The translations under genes were made by a program, and so were the position numbers. From Aquincola agrisoli (GTDB lineage Bacteria; Pseudomonadota; Gammaproteobacteria; Burkholderiales; Burkholderiaceae_C): a stretch of DNA of 64,000 bases. The notes under the pieces were generated by a model, which saw only the letters and a program-made list of their open reading frames with translations, was not told where the DNA came from and searched no databases. Location: NCBI RefSeq assembly GCF_036621135.1, contig NZ_JAZIBG010000028.1:773334-837333 (forward strand). The letters are read 5' to 3'. Below, piece by piece: positions 8,335-26,313 of the stretch (position 1 is the stretch's first letter; each line of letters begins with the position of its first letter).

Positions 8335-8354
8335 GCCAACCCCTTAGGGCTGGC
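8335..8354 (-). other. Hairpin in rplC 5-prime leader
   Basis: GCCAACCC (8335-8342) and GGGCTGGC (8347-8354) form an 8-bp stem with one G-T pair and a 4-base loop. It is located between the candidate rplC promoter and the rplC start. It could be part of an S10-type leader, but no known L4-responsive structure could be recognised by eye. Confidence 0.4.
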
Positions 8355-8368
8355 GCGAAAAGCCTGCG

Positions 8369-8377
8369 AGTGTAGCA
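8369..8377 (-). promoter_or_regulatory. Candidate extended -10 promoter for rplC
   Basis: TGCTACACT on the minus strand is an extended -10 element (TGn plus TACACT, four of six matches). I see no good -35 at the expected distance. It lies 120 bases upstream of rplC. The same word occurs before the trp leader (34374-34382). Confidence 0.45.
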
Positions 8378-8425
8378 GATTGAGCCACCCACCGCAGGCA
8401 AGCCGCTGGAAAGCGGCTCAATGCG

Positions 8426-8737
8426 TTACTGCAGCTTGATCTCGACGTCGACACCGGCCGGGAGGTCGAGCTTCATCAACGCGTCGACCGTCTTGTCCGT
8501 CGGATCGACGATGTCCATCAGGCGTTGATGGGTGCGGATTTCGAACTGGTCACGCGACGTCTTGTTGACGTGCGGCGAACGCAGGATGTCGAAACGCTGC
8601 ATGCGCGTCGGCAGCGGCACGGGGCCACGGACAATGGCGCCGGTACGCTTGGCGGTGTCGACGATCTCGAGGGCCGACTGGTCGATCAGCTTGTAATCGA
8701 AAGCCTTCAGGCGGATGCGGATCTTTTGCTTTTGCAT
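8426..8737 (-). CDS. rpsJ: 30S ribosomal protein S10 / NusE
   Basis: Small-subunit head protein that also acts with NusB in antitermination. 103 residues from MQKQKIRIRLKAFD, exactly the E. coli length. The open frame runs 20 codons further upstream, but that part does not match the family. The 80-base gap to tuf contains a CCCGGG-based hairpin. A 176-base gap separates it from rplC, so it may belong more to the str transcript than to the S10 one. Confidence 0.98.
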   Translation of the reverse strand: MQKQKIRIRLKAFDYKLIDQSALEIVDTAKRTGAIVRGPVPLPTRMQRFDILRSPHVNKTSRDQFEIRTHQRLMDIVDPTDKTVDALMKLDLPAGVDVEIKLQ

Positions 8738-8817
8738 GACGATTCCTTCAAAGAGCGGGCAGCCGAAGCTGCGAGGTTGTGGAACCCGGGCTCGCAAGAA
8801 CCCGGGCCGTCACGCAA

Positions 8818-10008
<1,191 letters not shown>

Positions 10009-10129
10009 TTCAATTTCTCCGTATCAAAGAGCAGTTCCAGTGCGGGGTTTTAGGTTTCCGGCCGGATGCTGACTCGTTCGCCACTGGCAGCGAACGGCAC
10101 CCGGCCGAAGACCGGCTTAGAACAGCGTT

Positions 10130-12232
10130 TTACTTGCCGCGCGCGGTGATGATCGCGTCGGCGACGTTCTTCGGAGCTTCGCTGTAGTGCTTGAACTCCA
10201 TCGTGTACGTGGCCCGGCCTTGCGTGGCCGAACGCAACGTGGTGGAGTAGCCGAACATCTCCGACAGCGGAACTTCCGCCTTGATGATCTTGCCGCCACC
10301 GGCGATGTCGTCCATGCCCTGCACCATGCCGCGGCGGGAGGACAGATCGCCCATCACCGTGCCGGCGTAGTCCTCGGGCGTCTCGACTTCCACGGCCATC
10401 ATCGGCTCGAGGATGACGGGATTGGCCTTGCGGCAACCGTCCTTGAAGCCCATCGACGCCGCCATCTTGAAGGCGTTTTCGTTGGAGTCCACTTCGTGGT
10501 ACGAACCGAAGGTCAGCGTGACCTTCACGTCCACCACCGGGTAGCCTGCGAGCACGCCGTTCGGCAGCGTGTCGATGATGCCCTTCTCGACCGCCGGGAT
10601 GAACTCGCGCGGCACCACGCCACCCTTGATGGCATCGACGAATTCGAAGCCCTTGCCGGGTTCCTGCGGCTCGACCTTCAGCACGACGTGGCCGTACTGG
10701 CCCTTACCGCCCGACTGTCGAACGAACTTGCCTTCGACGTCCTCGACGGCCTTGCGAATCGTTTCGCGGTAAGCCACCTGCGGCTTGCCGACGTTCGCCT
10801 CCACGCCGAACTCCCGCTTCATCCGGTCGACGATGATTTCCAGATGGAGTTCGCCCATGCCGGAGATGATGGTCTGGCCGGACTCTTCGTCGGTGCGTAC
10901 GCGGAACGACGGATCTTCCTGCGCCAGACGGCCCAGGGCGATACCCATCTTTTCCTGGTCGGCCTTGGTCTTCGGCTCCACGGCCTGCGAGATCACGGGC
11001 TCCGGGAACACCATCTTCTCGAGCGTGATCACCGAGTCGGGATCACACAGCGTTTCGCCGGTGGTGACGTCCTTCAAGCCGACGCAAGCGGCGATGTCGC
11101 CCGCCAGGATCTCCTTGATTTCCTCGCGCTGGTTCGCGTGCATCTGCAGGATCCGGCCGATGCGCTCCTTCTTGCCGCGAATCGGGTTGTAGACCGAGTC
11201 GCCGGACTTCAGCACGCCCGAATACACGCGGACGAACGTCAGCTGGCCGACGTACGGGTCGGTCATCAACTTGAACGCCAGGGCCGCGAACTTCTCGTTG
11301 TCGTCGGCCTTGCGGGTGGTCTCCTTCTCGTCGTCATCGGTACCAGCCACCGGCGGGATATCGATCGGCGAAGGCAGGAAGTCGATCACGGCGTCCAGCA
11401 TGCGCTGCACACCCTTGTTCTTGAAGGCGGTGCCGCACAGCATCGGCTGGATTTCGGTCGCGATCGTCCGGATGCGCAGGCCTTGCTTGATCTCTTCCTC
11501 GGTCAGTTCGCCCGACTCGAGGTACTTGTTCATCAGTTCTTCGCTGGCTTCAGCCGCAGCCTCCACCATGCCTTCGCGCCACTTCTCGCACTCAGCTTGC
11601 AGTTCGGCCGGGATGTCCTCGTACGAGAACTTCATGCCTTGCGAGGCCTCGTCCCAGATGATCGCCTTCATCTTGAAGAGGTCAACCACGCCCTTGAAGT
11701 TGTCTTCGGCGCCGATGGGCACGACGACGGGCACGGGGTTGGCCTTCAGCCGGGCCTTCATCTGGTCATAGACCTTGAAGAAGTTGGCGCCGGTGCGGTC
11801 CATCTTGTTGACGAATGCCAGGCGCGGCACCTTGTACTTGTTGGCTTGGCGCCAGACCGTCTCGGACTGCGGCTGCACGCCACCGACCGCGCAGTACACC
11901 ATGCACGCGCCGTCCAACACCCGCATCGAGCGCTCGACCTCGATGGTGAAGTCGACGTGCCCCGGCGTATCGATGATGTTGAAGCGATGTTCCGGGTAGG
12001 ACATGTCCATACCCTTCCAGAAGCAGGTCGTGGCGGCCGAGGTGATCGTGATCCCCCGCTCCTGCTCCTGCTCCATCCAGTCCATCGTCGCAGCGCCGTC
12101 GTGCACCTCGCCGATCTTGTGGTTCACACCGGTGTAATACAGGATGCGCTCGGTCGTGGTGGTTTTGCCAGCATCGATGTGCGCCGAGATACCGATGTTG
12201 CGGTAGCGCTCGATGGGGGTCTTGCGGGACAT
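10130..12232 (-). CDS. fusA: Elongation factor G
   Basis: Translocase GTPase, also used with RRF in ribosome recycling. 700 residues. G1 AHIDAGKTT, G3 DTPGHVDF and G4 NKMDR are present in domain I. Domains II-V follow at normal length, ending IITARGK. Standard str-operon position between rpsG and tuf. The 80-base gap to rpsG contains a GC-rich hairpin (about 12253-12293) without a T run. Confidence 0.99.
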   Translation of the reverse strand: MSRKTPIERYRNIGISAHIDAGKTTTTERILYYTGVNHKIGEVHDGAATMDWMEQEQERGITITSAATTCFWKGMDMSYPEHRFNIIDTPGHVDFTIEVERSMRVLDGACMVYCAVGGVQPQSETVWRQANKYKVPRLAFVNKMDRTGANFFKVYDQMKARLKANPVPVVVPIGAEDNFKGVVDLFKMKAIIWDEASQGMKFSYEDIPAELQAECEKWREGMVEAAAEASEELMNKYLESGELTEEEIKQGLRIRTIATEIQPMLCGTAFKNKGVQRMLDAVIDFLPSPIDIPPVAGTDDDEKETTRKADDNEKFAALAFKLMTDPYVGQLTFVRVYSGVLKSGDSVYNPIRGKKERIGRILQMHANQREEIKEILAGDIAACVGLKDVTTGETLCDPDSVITLEKMVFPEPVISQAVEPKTKADQEKMGIALGRLAQEDPSFRVRTDEESGQTIISGMGELHLEIIVDRMKREFGVEANVGKPQVAYRETIRKAVEDVEGKFVRQSGGKGQYGHVVLKVEPQEPGKGFEFVDAIKGGVVPREFIPAVEKGIIDTLPNGVLAGYPVVDVKVTLTFGSYHEVDSNENAFKMAASMGFKDGCRKANPVILEPMMAVEVETPEDYAGTVMGDLSSRRGMVQGMDDIAGGGKIIKAEVPLSEMFGYSTTLRSATQGRATYTMEFKHYSEAPKNVADAIITARGK

Positions 12233-12312
12233 GGTGTAGCTCCAAATGCAGGGGCCGCTCGCGGGTTCGTGTAAACCCGAGGAGCGGCCAAGGGAACGTT
12301 GGAAAGGTCGGC

Positions 12313-12783
12313 TTAGAAGCGGAAGTGCGAGAAGGCCTTGTTGGCTTCGGCCATGCGGTGCACTTCGTCGCGCTTCTTCATCGCGCCGCCGCGGCCTTCC
12401 GAGGCTTCGAGCAGCTCATTGGCCAGACGGGCAGCCATCGACTTCTCGCCACGCTTGCGCGCCGAGTCCTTCAGCCAACGCATGGCCAGCGCCATGCGGC
12501 GGACGGGGCGAACTTCCACGGGAACTTGGTAGTTCGCACCACCGACACGGCGGGACTTCACTTCGACCATCGGCTTCACGTTGTTCAGCGCGGTCATGAA
12601 GATCTCGAGCGGATCCTTGTTGGCCTTCTTCTCGACCTGGTCGAGGGCACCGTAGATGATGCGCTCGGCCACGGCCTTCTTGCCGGACTCCATGACGACG
12701 TTCATGAACTTCGAGAGATCGACGCTGCCGAACTTCGGGTCGGGCAGGATCTCGCGCTTGGGTACTTCGCGGCGACGTGGCAT
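12313..12783 (-). CDS. rpsG: 30S ribosomal protein S7
   Basis: Head-assembly initiator binding the 3-prime major domain of 16S rRNA. 156 residues with MPRRREVPKREILPDPKFGS start and HRMAEANKAFSHFRF end, both family hallmarks. A 144-base spacer to rpsL holds a perfect 8-bp hairpin (12896-12917) without a T tract, so read-through is likely. Confidence 0.98.
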   Translation of the reverse strand: MPRRREVPKREILPDPKFGSVDLSKFMNVVMESGKKAVAERIIYGALDQVEKKANKDPLEIFMTALNNVKPMVEVKSRRVGGANYQVPVEVRPVRRMALAMRWLKDSARKRGEKSMAARLANELLEASEGRGGAMKKRDEVHRMAEANKAFSHFRF

Positions 12784-12927
12784 TTCAATCTTCCTTTTCA
12801 GCTTCAGTTGGCACGGATTTCATCCCGCACCGCGGACGGCCATATGACATGAGGCCACCCACTTACTCGGCGAACCTGCAGGCTCACCGCAACGTGCAAT
12901 CGGCGAGTTCCGATTGCGCTTTCGGCT

Positions 12928-13305
12928 TTAAGCCTTCTTCGGGCGCTTGGCGCCGTACTTCGAACGCGCCTGCTTGCGGTCCTTGACGCCTTGCAGGTCA
13001 AGAGAGCCGCGAACGATGTGGTAGCGCACACCCGGCAGATCCTTGACCCGGCCGCCACGCACGAGCACGACGCTGTGCTCTTGCAGGTTGTGGCCTTCAC
13101 CGCCGATGTACGAGATGACCTCGAAGCCGTTGGTCAGGCGCACCTTGGCAACCTTACGAAGCGCGGAGTTCGGCTTCTTCGGCGTGGTGGTGTAGACGCG
13201 GGTGCAGACACCGCGGCGCTGGGGGCCGCCCTGCATAGCAGGCGACTTGGATTTCGTGGCCTCGACCTCACGGCCATGGCGCACGAGCTGGTTGATGGTA
13301 GGCAT
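12928..13305 (-). CDS. rpsL: 30S ribosomal protein S12
   Basis: Decoding-centre protein and streptomycin target. 125 residues from MPTINQLVRHGRE; a longer in-frame extension upstream does not fit the family. The decoding loops TTTPKKPNSALRK and GRVKDLPGVRYH retain Lys at both classical resistance positions (42 and 87 region), so it reads as the sensitive wild type. First gene of the str operon, about 140 bases after a candidate promoter. Confidence 0.98.
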   Translation of the reverse strand: MPTINQLVRHGREVEATKSKSPAMQGGPQRRGVCTRVYTTTPKKPNSALRKVAKVRLTNGFEVISYIGGEGHNLQEHSVVLVRGGRVKDLPGVRYHIVRGSLDLQGVKDRKQARSKYGAKRPKKA

Positions 13306-13446
13306 GTGGACTTGTTCCCGTTTGAAGTCACGCAATGGTTTCTTTCGGGAGACCCACCAACGCCCCTGACAAGCACTCTCAAACGCGGACCGCGCGGGAA
13401 GCAGCAGGCGACAAAGAGCGCAGCAGGATCTGCCGAAGAACCGGCG

Positions 13447-13476
13447 AGTATATTCGGAACCCCTGAGAGACAGCAA
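13447..13476 (-). promoter_or_regulatory. Candidate str-operon promoter
   Basis: TTGCTG (13471-13476) and TATACT (13447-13452) on the minus strand are separated by 18 bases and point at rpsL, giving a leader of about 135 nt. The -10 has five of six consensus bases. The same AT-rich stretch could also serve the divergent PIN gene (TATATT at 13448-13453 on plus). Confidence 0.55.
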
Positions 13477-13490
13477 GCAACGCCGTAGGA

Positions 13491-13931
13491 ATGCAGAACA
13501 TCCCCAGCGCCGTGCTGGACACCAACGTGGTGCTCGACTGGATGGTCTTCGACAACCCCGTGGTGCGTCCACTCGCTGAAGCCATTCGCGCAGGCCGCGT
13601 GCAGTGGCTGGCCTGCCAGCGCATGCGCGACGAATTGGCGCACGTGCTGGGTCGCGGGGTGGGCGGCCCGCCCGATGCGGGCAGCCAGGCGCTGTCGTGC
13701 TGGGACGCGCATGCGCAGCTCCGGCCCCTGCACGCGCCGGGCGCGGGCGAACGGTTGCACTGCACCGACGCGGACGACCAGGTGTTCATCGACTTCGCCG
13801 TCGTGTTCCGCGTCCGCTGGCTGCTCACCCGCGATCGTGCGCTGTTGAAGCTGGCCAAGCGTGCGCGCCGATGGGATGTGGACGTGGTGACCCCGGAGCG
13901 CTGGATTCAGGCTTTTGCCGCCCCCGCCTGA
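13491..13931 (+). CDS. PIN-domain protein, putative toxin family
   Basis: Predicted Mg-dependent ribonuclease of the PIN/VapC superfamily. 146 residues. Acidic sites of the fold are visible: VLDTNVVLD near residues 8-16, a Glu in RMRDELAHVL, the DADDQVFIDFA pair near 92-100 and TRDRALLKLA near 116. It matches the group often labelled toxin component, PIN family. No antitoxin gene is adjacent: its neighbours are rpsL (divergent) and rpoC (convergent, sharing a terminator). The ribosome site is weak (TAGGA directly before ATG). It may be an orphan toxin or a housekeeping endonuclease. Confidence 0.85.
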   Translation: MQNIPSAVLDTNVVLDWMVFDNPVVRPLAEAIRAGRVQWLACQRMRDELAHVLGRGVGGPPDAGSQALSCWDAHAQLRPLHAPGAGERLHCTDADDQVFIDFAVVFRVRWLLTRDRALLKLAKRARRWDVDVVTPERWIQAFAAPA

Positions 13932-13952
13932 GTGGCGGAGCACCAAAAAGGA

Positions 13953-13980
13953 AAAAGGGCAGCCGAAGCTGCCCTTTTGT
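13953..13980. terminator. Bidirectional terminator between PIN gene and rpoC
   Basis: AAAAGGGCAGC (13953-13963) and GCTGCCCTTTT (13968-13978) form a perfect 11-bp stem around CGAA. The A and T runs on either side let it work in both directions, ending the plus-strand PIN transcript and the minus-strand rpoBC transcript. Confidence 0.88.
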
Positions 13981-14018
13981 TCGACCCGGGGCGCTGTTGC
14001 CAGGCCCGGTGCCGATGC

Positions 14019-18245
<4,227 letters not shown>

Positions 18246-18263
18246 GCCTTTTCTCCTGTTCCC

Positions 18264-22388
<4,125 letters not shown>

Positions 22389-22537
22389 TGAACACTCCGT
22401 GTCGAAAACCACCGCCTGGCCGTGGCAGAGATTTCGTCGGCGACTGGCAACTCGGGTCTTGCACCCGAGGCTTGGTGGTTGGCCACTACCAACCGCTGGC
22501 GGACAACCCCGGCGTTGCACCGGAGTCCGACCAAACC

Positions 22538-22564
22538 TGTTCTCTGCAGTCGGATCAGAGAACA
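22538..22564 (-). other. Perfect hairpin in rplL-rpoB spacer
   Basis: TGTTCTCTG (22538-22546) and CAGAGAACA (22556-22564) make a 9-bp perfect stem with a 9-base loop. It sits where E. coli has an RNase III processing site between rplL and rpoB. That role is inference from position only. Confidence 0.45.
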
Positions 22565-22639
22565 CTTGGAAAAGGAAGGGCGGAGATTCTGCCGCCTTTT
22601 CCCTTTCCGAGTGACCTCAAGACAGGAAAACCCTGAAGC

Positions 22640-22676
22640 GCGAAAGGCTGGGCGCCTGTAGAGCACCCAGCCTTGG
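22640..22676 (-). terminator. Attenuator between rplL and rpoB
   Basis: A 12-bp stem (22644-22655 with 22663-22674, one G-T pair) with a 7-base loop, followed on the minus strand by only TTTC. It lies 17 bases after rplL. The weak T tract suggests partial termination, as at the E. coli rpoBC attenuator, which keeps L7/L12 in excess of polymerase. Confidence 0.65.
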
Positions 22677-22691
22677 CTTCGAACCGATCGA

Positions 22692-23069
22692 TTACTTGAT
22701 TTCGGCCTTGGCGCCAGCTTCCACCAGCTTCTTGACGGCGGCTTCCGCGTCGGCCTTGGGAATGGCTTCCTTGACGGGCTTCGGAGCGCCGTCCACCAGG
22801 TCCTTGGCTTCCTTCAGGCCCAGGCCCGTCAGTTCGCGCACCGCCTTGATGACGGAAACCTTGTTCGCGCCGGCTTCGAGCAGCACGACGTTGAATTCGG
22901 TCTTCTCTTCGGCAGCCGGGGCGGCAGCGCCGCCGCCGCCAGCAGCCGGCGCGGCCACGGCAGCGGCCGAAACGCCGAACTTCTCTTCAATGGCCTTCAC
23001 CAGGTCATTGAGTTCGAGCACGGTCATGGTGTCCAGGCTGGACAGGAAAGCGTCTTTGTCGAATGCCAT
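22692..23069 (-). CDS. rplL: 50S ribosomal protein L7/L12
   Basis: Stalk protein that recruits translation factors, present as dimers on L10. 125 residues: N-terminal dimerisation helices, an Ala/Gly-rich hinge near residues 36-52, and the C-terminal factor-binding domain with NKVSVIKAVRELTGLGLKEA. Followed by the attenuator and the 303-base spacer to rpoB. Confidence 0.98.
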   Translation of the reverse strand: MAFDKDAFLSSLDTMTVLELNDLVKAIEEKFGVSAAAVAAPAAGGGGAAAPAAEEKTEFNVVLLEAGANKVSVIKAVRELTGLGLKEAKDLVDGAPKPVKEAIPKADAEAAVKKLVEAGAKAEIK

Positions 23070-23111
23070 TTTGGATTCCTCGAAACAGATGATTTGCTTG
23101 AATGCGTGTCG

Positions 23112-23642
23112 TCAGGCTGCGGCAGCTTCTGCCTCGGCAGGCGCTGCTTCGGCGCCGCCGCCCTTCTTGTCGGACACCGCGGCCACCGCACGCGCGAAGC
23201 GGGCGATCGGCGACTGCAGCAGGCCGGCCAGTTGGGTGAGCAGGACTTCGCGGCTGGGGATCGACGCCAGGGCTTTCACACCCTCCGCATCGAGCGCCTT
23301 GCCGCCAAAGGCACCGCCCTTGACGATCAGCTTGTCGTTGCCCTTGGCGAAGTCCGACAGGACTTTGGCCGCGGCGACGGCGTCTTCGGAAAAACCGTAG
23401 ATCAGCGGACCGACCATGGCTTCCGAGGCAGCCTCGAACGGCGTGCCGGCCACGGCGCGTCGGGCGAGCGTGTTCTTCAAAACATGAAGGTACACGCCCT
23501 TTTCCCGCGCGTCGCGACGCAGCTTGTCGAGGTGAGCCACGGTGAGGCCACGGTACTCGGCCAGCGCGAGCGTCTGCGACCGCGCTGCCTGCGCGGCCAC
23601 ATCCGAGATCACGGTAGCTTTCTCGTTGCGATTGAGACTCAA
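23112..23642 (-). CDS. rplJ: 50S ribosomal protein L10
   Basis: Stalk base protein. 176 residues, with N-terminal 23S-binding domain and an Ala/Glu-rich C-terminal helix for L12 dimers. The start codon is TTG at 23640-23642, preceded by GAGGAGCAGACC. No ATG or GTG in this frame fits the family N-terminus (SLNRNEKATVISDV). A rare start is common for this gene and fits a regulated leader. Confidence 0.95.
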   Translation of the reverse strand: MSLNRNEKATVISDVAAQAARSQTLALAEYRGLTVAHLDKLRRDAREKGVYLHVLKNTLARRAVAGTPFEAASEAMVGPLIYGFSEDAVAAAKVLSDFAKGNDKLIVKGGAFGGKALDAEGVKALASIPSREVLLTQLAGLLQSPIARFARAVAAVSDKKGGGAEAAPAEAEAAAA

Positions 23643-23911
23643 GGTCTGCTCCTCACATCACGTGCCTTGGCGTCCTTGCGGACACGTCCGGCACACCGGA
23701 TTGCAGCGACCATCTGTTTCCAGGGAAAACAGCGGGACGCCATCTGCGCTGGCTTCGGCCCGAGGAAGACCCCCGGACCTCGATTACGGCGCCTGCGCAA
23801 CGCACAGACGCCACCAGCGGTCTTGGATGACCCGCCGCGGCCTTGCTCAAGCTGCGGCGGCCCACCAATTCGTCAGCCGTGCGCCAGACTCGCGCACGGC
23901 TTTCAACCGAT
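23643..23911 (-). promoter_or_regulatory. rplJ leader region, candidate L10-responsive
   Basis: This 269-base gap between rplA and rplJ holds two strong inverted repeats: GCCGTGCGC/GCGCACGGC (23876-23884 with 23892-23900, perfect), and a CCGCCGC/GCGGCGG pair around 23832-23860. Neither is followed by a T run, so they look like RNA structure rather than terminators. In many bacteria the L10-L12 complex represses translation by binding this leader. I could not match the conserved L10-binding kink by eye and saw no convincing promoter. Confidence 0.5.
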
Positions 23912-24619
23912 TCAGGCCTGCGGCTGCAGGGTGATGGTCGATGCGTCCACGCGCACGCCCACACCCATCGTCGAGCTCACGGCCACCTTGCGCAGGTAGA
24001 TGCCCTTGCTCGACGCCGGCTTGGCCTTGTTCAGCGCCTCCAGCAGCGCAGCCAGGTTGCCCACCAGCTTGTCGGACTCGAACGAACGACGGCCGATGGT
24101 GGTGTGAATGATCCCGGCCTTGTCGACACGGAACTGCACCTGGCCGGCCTTGGCGTTCTTCACGGCGGTGGCGACGTCGGGCGTGACGGTACCGACCTTC
24201 GGGTTCGGCATCAGGCCGCGCGGACCGAGCACCTGACCCAGCGTACCGACGATGCGCATCGTGTCCGGCGAAGCGATCACGACGTCGAAGTTCAGGTTGC
24301 CGCCCTTGATCTGCTCGGCCAGGTCTTCCATGCCGACGACGTCAGCGCCGGCGGCCTTGGCTTCCTCGGCCTTGGCGCCTTGCGCGAACACCGCGACGCG
24401 CTTGGTCTTGCCGGTGCCGTTGGGCAGCACGACGGCGCCGCGCACGACCTGGTCCGACTTCTTGGCGTCGATGCCAAGTTGCACCGCCACGTCGATCGAT
24501 TCGTCGAACTTCGCGGTCGCGCATTCCTTGACCAGGCTCAGCGCGTCATCGATGGCATACAGCTTCAGGCTGTCGACCTTGCCCTGCAGGGCCTTGGCTT
24601 TTTTCGTCAGCTTGGCCAT
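23912..24619 (-). CDS. rplA: 50S ribosomal protein L1
   Basis: L1-stalk protein involved in E-site tRNA release; autogenous repressor of the L11 operon in E. coli. 235 residues from MAKLTKKAKALQGK. The open frame has an in-frame extension over the rplK end, which I excluded. LGPRGLMPNPKVGTVT is the family signature. Starts 1 base after the rplK stop, implying coupling. Confidence 0.98.
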   Translation of the reverse strand: MAKLTKKAKALQGKVDSLKLYAIDDALSLVKECATAKFDESIDVAVQLGIDAKKSDQVVRGAVVLPNGTGKTKRVAVFAQGAKAEEAKAAGADVVGMEDLAEQIKGGNLNFDVVIASPDTMRIVGTLGQVLGPRGLMPNPKVGTVTPDVATAVKNAKAGQVQFRVDKAGIIHTTIGRRSFESDKLVGNLAALLEALNKAKPASSKGIYLRKVAVSSTMGVGVRVDASTITLQPQA

Positions 24620-24620
24620 G

Positions 24621-25052
24621 TCAGGCTCCTTCCACCAGCACGCCCATCGAACGGGCGGAACCGGCAATCGTCTTGACCGCGGCTTCCAGGTCGGCTGCCG
24701 TCAGGTCCTTCTGCTTGGTCTTGGCGATCTCTTCGATCTGCGCACGCGTCAGCTTGCCCACCTTCTCGAGGTGGGGGCGGCCGGAGCCCTTGTCCAGCTT
24801 CAGCGCCTTCTTGATCAGCACGGTGGCCGGCGGCGTCTTCAGGATGAAGGTGAACGACTTGTCCGCGAAGGCGGTGATCACCACCGGCAGCATCAGGCCG
24901 GGTTCCATCCCCTGGGTCTGCGCGTTGAACGCCTTGCAGAACTCCATGATGTTGAGGCCGCGCTGGCCGAGCGCCGGACCGACCGGCGGCGACGGATTGG
25001 CCTTGCCGGCCGGGATCTGCAGCTTGATGAAGCCGACGATTTTCTTTGCCAT
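24621..25052 (-). CDS. rplK: 50S ribosomal protein L11
   Basis: GTPase-centre protein needed for stringent sensing by RelA. 143 residues. The Pro-rich N-terminal segment PAGKANPSPPVGPALGQRG and the C-terminal GSARSMGVLVEG are intact. It starts 127 bases after nusG. Confidence 0.98.
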   Translation of the reverse strand: MAKKIVGFIKLQIPAGKANPSPPVGPALGQRGLNIMEFCKAFNAQTQGMEPGLMLPVVITAFADKSFTFILKTPPATVLIKKALKLDKGSGRPHLEKVGKLTRAQIEEIAKTKQKDLTAADLEAAVKTIAGSARSMGVLVEGA

Positions 25053-25179
25053 GAATGGCTCCTTTCGAGTTCAAGCGCCCAACCCGCCTTCCGGCAGGCC
25101 CGACTCCTCGTCTAGTGCGACCCTGTTGCAATGACGAAAGGCGAGCGCCGGGTCGCGCCGCGCCGCCTGTCCTGAAACT

Positions 25180-25755
25180 TCAGACCTTCTCGACCTGCGA
25201 GAAGTCCAGTTCGACCGGGGTGGCGCGACCGAAGATGGTGACCGACACACGGACCTTGGACTTCTCGTAGTTGACGTCTTCCACGGCGCCGTTGAAGTCG
25301 GTGAAGGGACCTTCCTTGACACGGACGGTCTCGCCCACGGTCCACTCGACCTTCGGCTTCGGCTTCTCCACGCCTTCCTGCATCTGGTTGACGATCTTCA
25401 TCACCTCTGCCTCGGAGATGGGCACAGGTCGATTCTTCGCACCGCCGACGAAGCCCGTCACCTTGCTGGTGTGCTTCACCAGGTGCCAGCTCTCGTCGTC
25501 CATCAGCATTTCGACCAGCACGTAGCCGGGAAAGAAGCGACGCTCGGTGACCGCCTTCTTGCCGTTCTTCAGCTCGACGACTTCCTCGGTCGGCACCAGG
25601 ATGCGACCGAACTTGGCATTCATGCCGGCACGATCGATGCGCTCGCGCAGGTTGCGCTCGACCGCCTTCTCCATGCCCGAATAGGCGTGGACGACATACC
25701 AACGCAGCGGAGAAGGGGCCGCAGCCTCGGTGGAAGTCACTTGGGTTTCAGTCAT
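25180..25755 (-). CDS. nusG: Transcription termination/antitermination protein NusG
   Basis: RNAP-binding processivity factor linking transcription to Rho and to S10 on ribosomes. 191 residues. NGN domain with RWYVVHAYSGMEKAVERNL and FPGYVLVEM. C-terminal KOW domain with GETVRVKEGPFTDFNGAVEDV. Directly behind secE (16-base gap). Confidence 0.98.
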   Translation of the reverse strand: MTETQVTSTEAAAPSPLRWYVVHAYSGMEKAVERNLRERIDRAGMNAKFGRILVPTEEVVELKNGKKAVTERRFFPGYVLVEMLMDDESWHLVKHTSKVTGFVGGAKNRPVPISEAEVMKIVNQMQEGVEKPKPKVEWTVGETVRVKEGPFTDFNGAVEDVNYEKSKVRVSVTIFGRATPVELDFSQVEKV

Positions 25756-25771
25756 GTTCTTCTCGCTTGCG

Positions 25772-26161
25772 TCAACGCCGCCAGCCCAGGACCAGGTCGT
25801 ACAAGGCCCATTCCAGCGTCTTGTCGGTCAGCCACAGGAAGAGCGCCATGACAAACACAAACACGAAGACGTATCCCGTCATCTGGATCGCCTCCTTGCG
25901 GGCCGGCCAGACCACCTTGCGGGTTTCCCGCACGGAATCCTGTGCAAACGCGATGAGCTGCTTGCCGTTCTCCGACACCAGGAAGATGCCGACCGCGGCG
26001 GCCAGCAGCAGCAGCAGCGCGATCACGCGCAGCCACAGCGGTTGGGCCGCAAGGAGGTAAAACGCCGCCACCGCGCCGACCACCAGCACACCCGAGACGG
26101 CCAGCTTGGCCTTGTCGGCACCGCTGGAGACGGTTTCGATTTGAGGATTGGTGGTGGCCAT
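25772..26161 (-). CDS. secE: Preprotein translocase subunit SecE
   Basis: Essential membrane subunit of the SecYEG channel. 129 residues, with three predicted membrane helices (about 25-44, 47-63, and near the C-terminus around 97-115) as in E. coli. The conserved amphipathic segment VRETRKVVWPARKEA lies before the last helix. I chose the ATG at 26159-26161; a TTG three codons upstream is in frame but unlikely. Confidence 0.96.
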   Translation of the reverse strand: MATTNPQIETVSSGADKAKLAVSGVLVVGAVAAFYLLAAQPLWLRVIALLLLLAAAVGIFLVSENGKQLIAFAQDSVRETRKVVWPARKEAIQMTGYVFVFVFVMALFLWLTDKTLEWALYDLVLGWRR

Positions 26162-26313
26162 CGCTTTCAATTCAATTCAATGGGATCGTGAACCGCCCGG
26201 CACCATCACGATGGACACGCACCAGCAGCAAAGCCCGCCGGGCCGGCGCTGGAGTCGCGCACCACCCGCGGGCTGATTTGGCTTCACCGGACGCCGAGTT
26301 CAGCGGCTTTCGG

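Noticed and set aside
10187..12274. A 695-codon plus-strand frame opposite fusA, and similar frames opposite rpoC, rpoB and putA
   Set aside because: They are the antisense of strongly conserved genes in GC-rich DNA. Their products are rich in Arg, His and Leu without domains, as expected for antisense reading.
23876..23900. Hairpin after rplA as a terminator
   Set aside because: The perfect stem is not followed by a T run on the minus strand, so I treat it as leader structure for rplJ.
26162..26313. Possible small gene between secE and tRNA-Trp
   Set aside because: The 152 bases contain no frame with a ribosome site and no clear hairpin or promoter.
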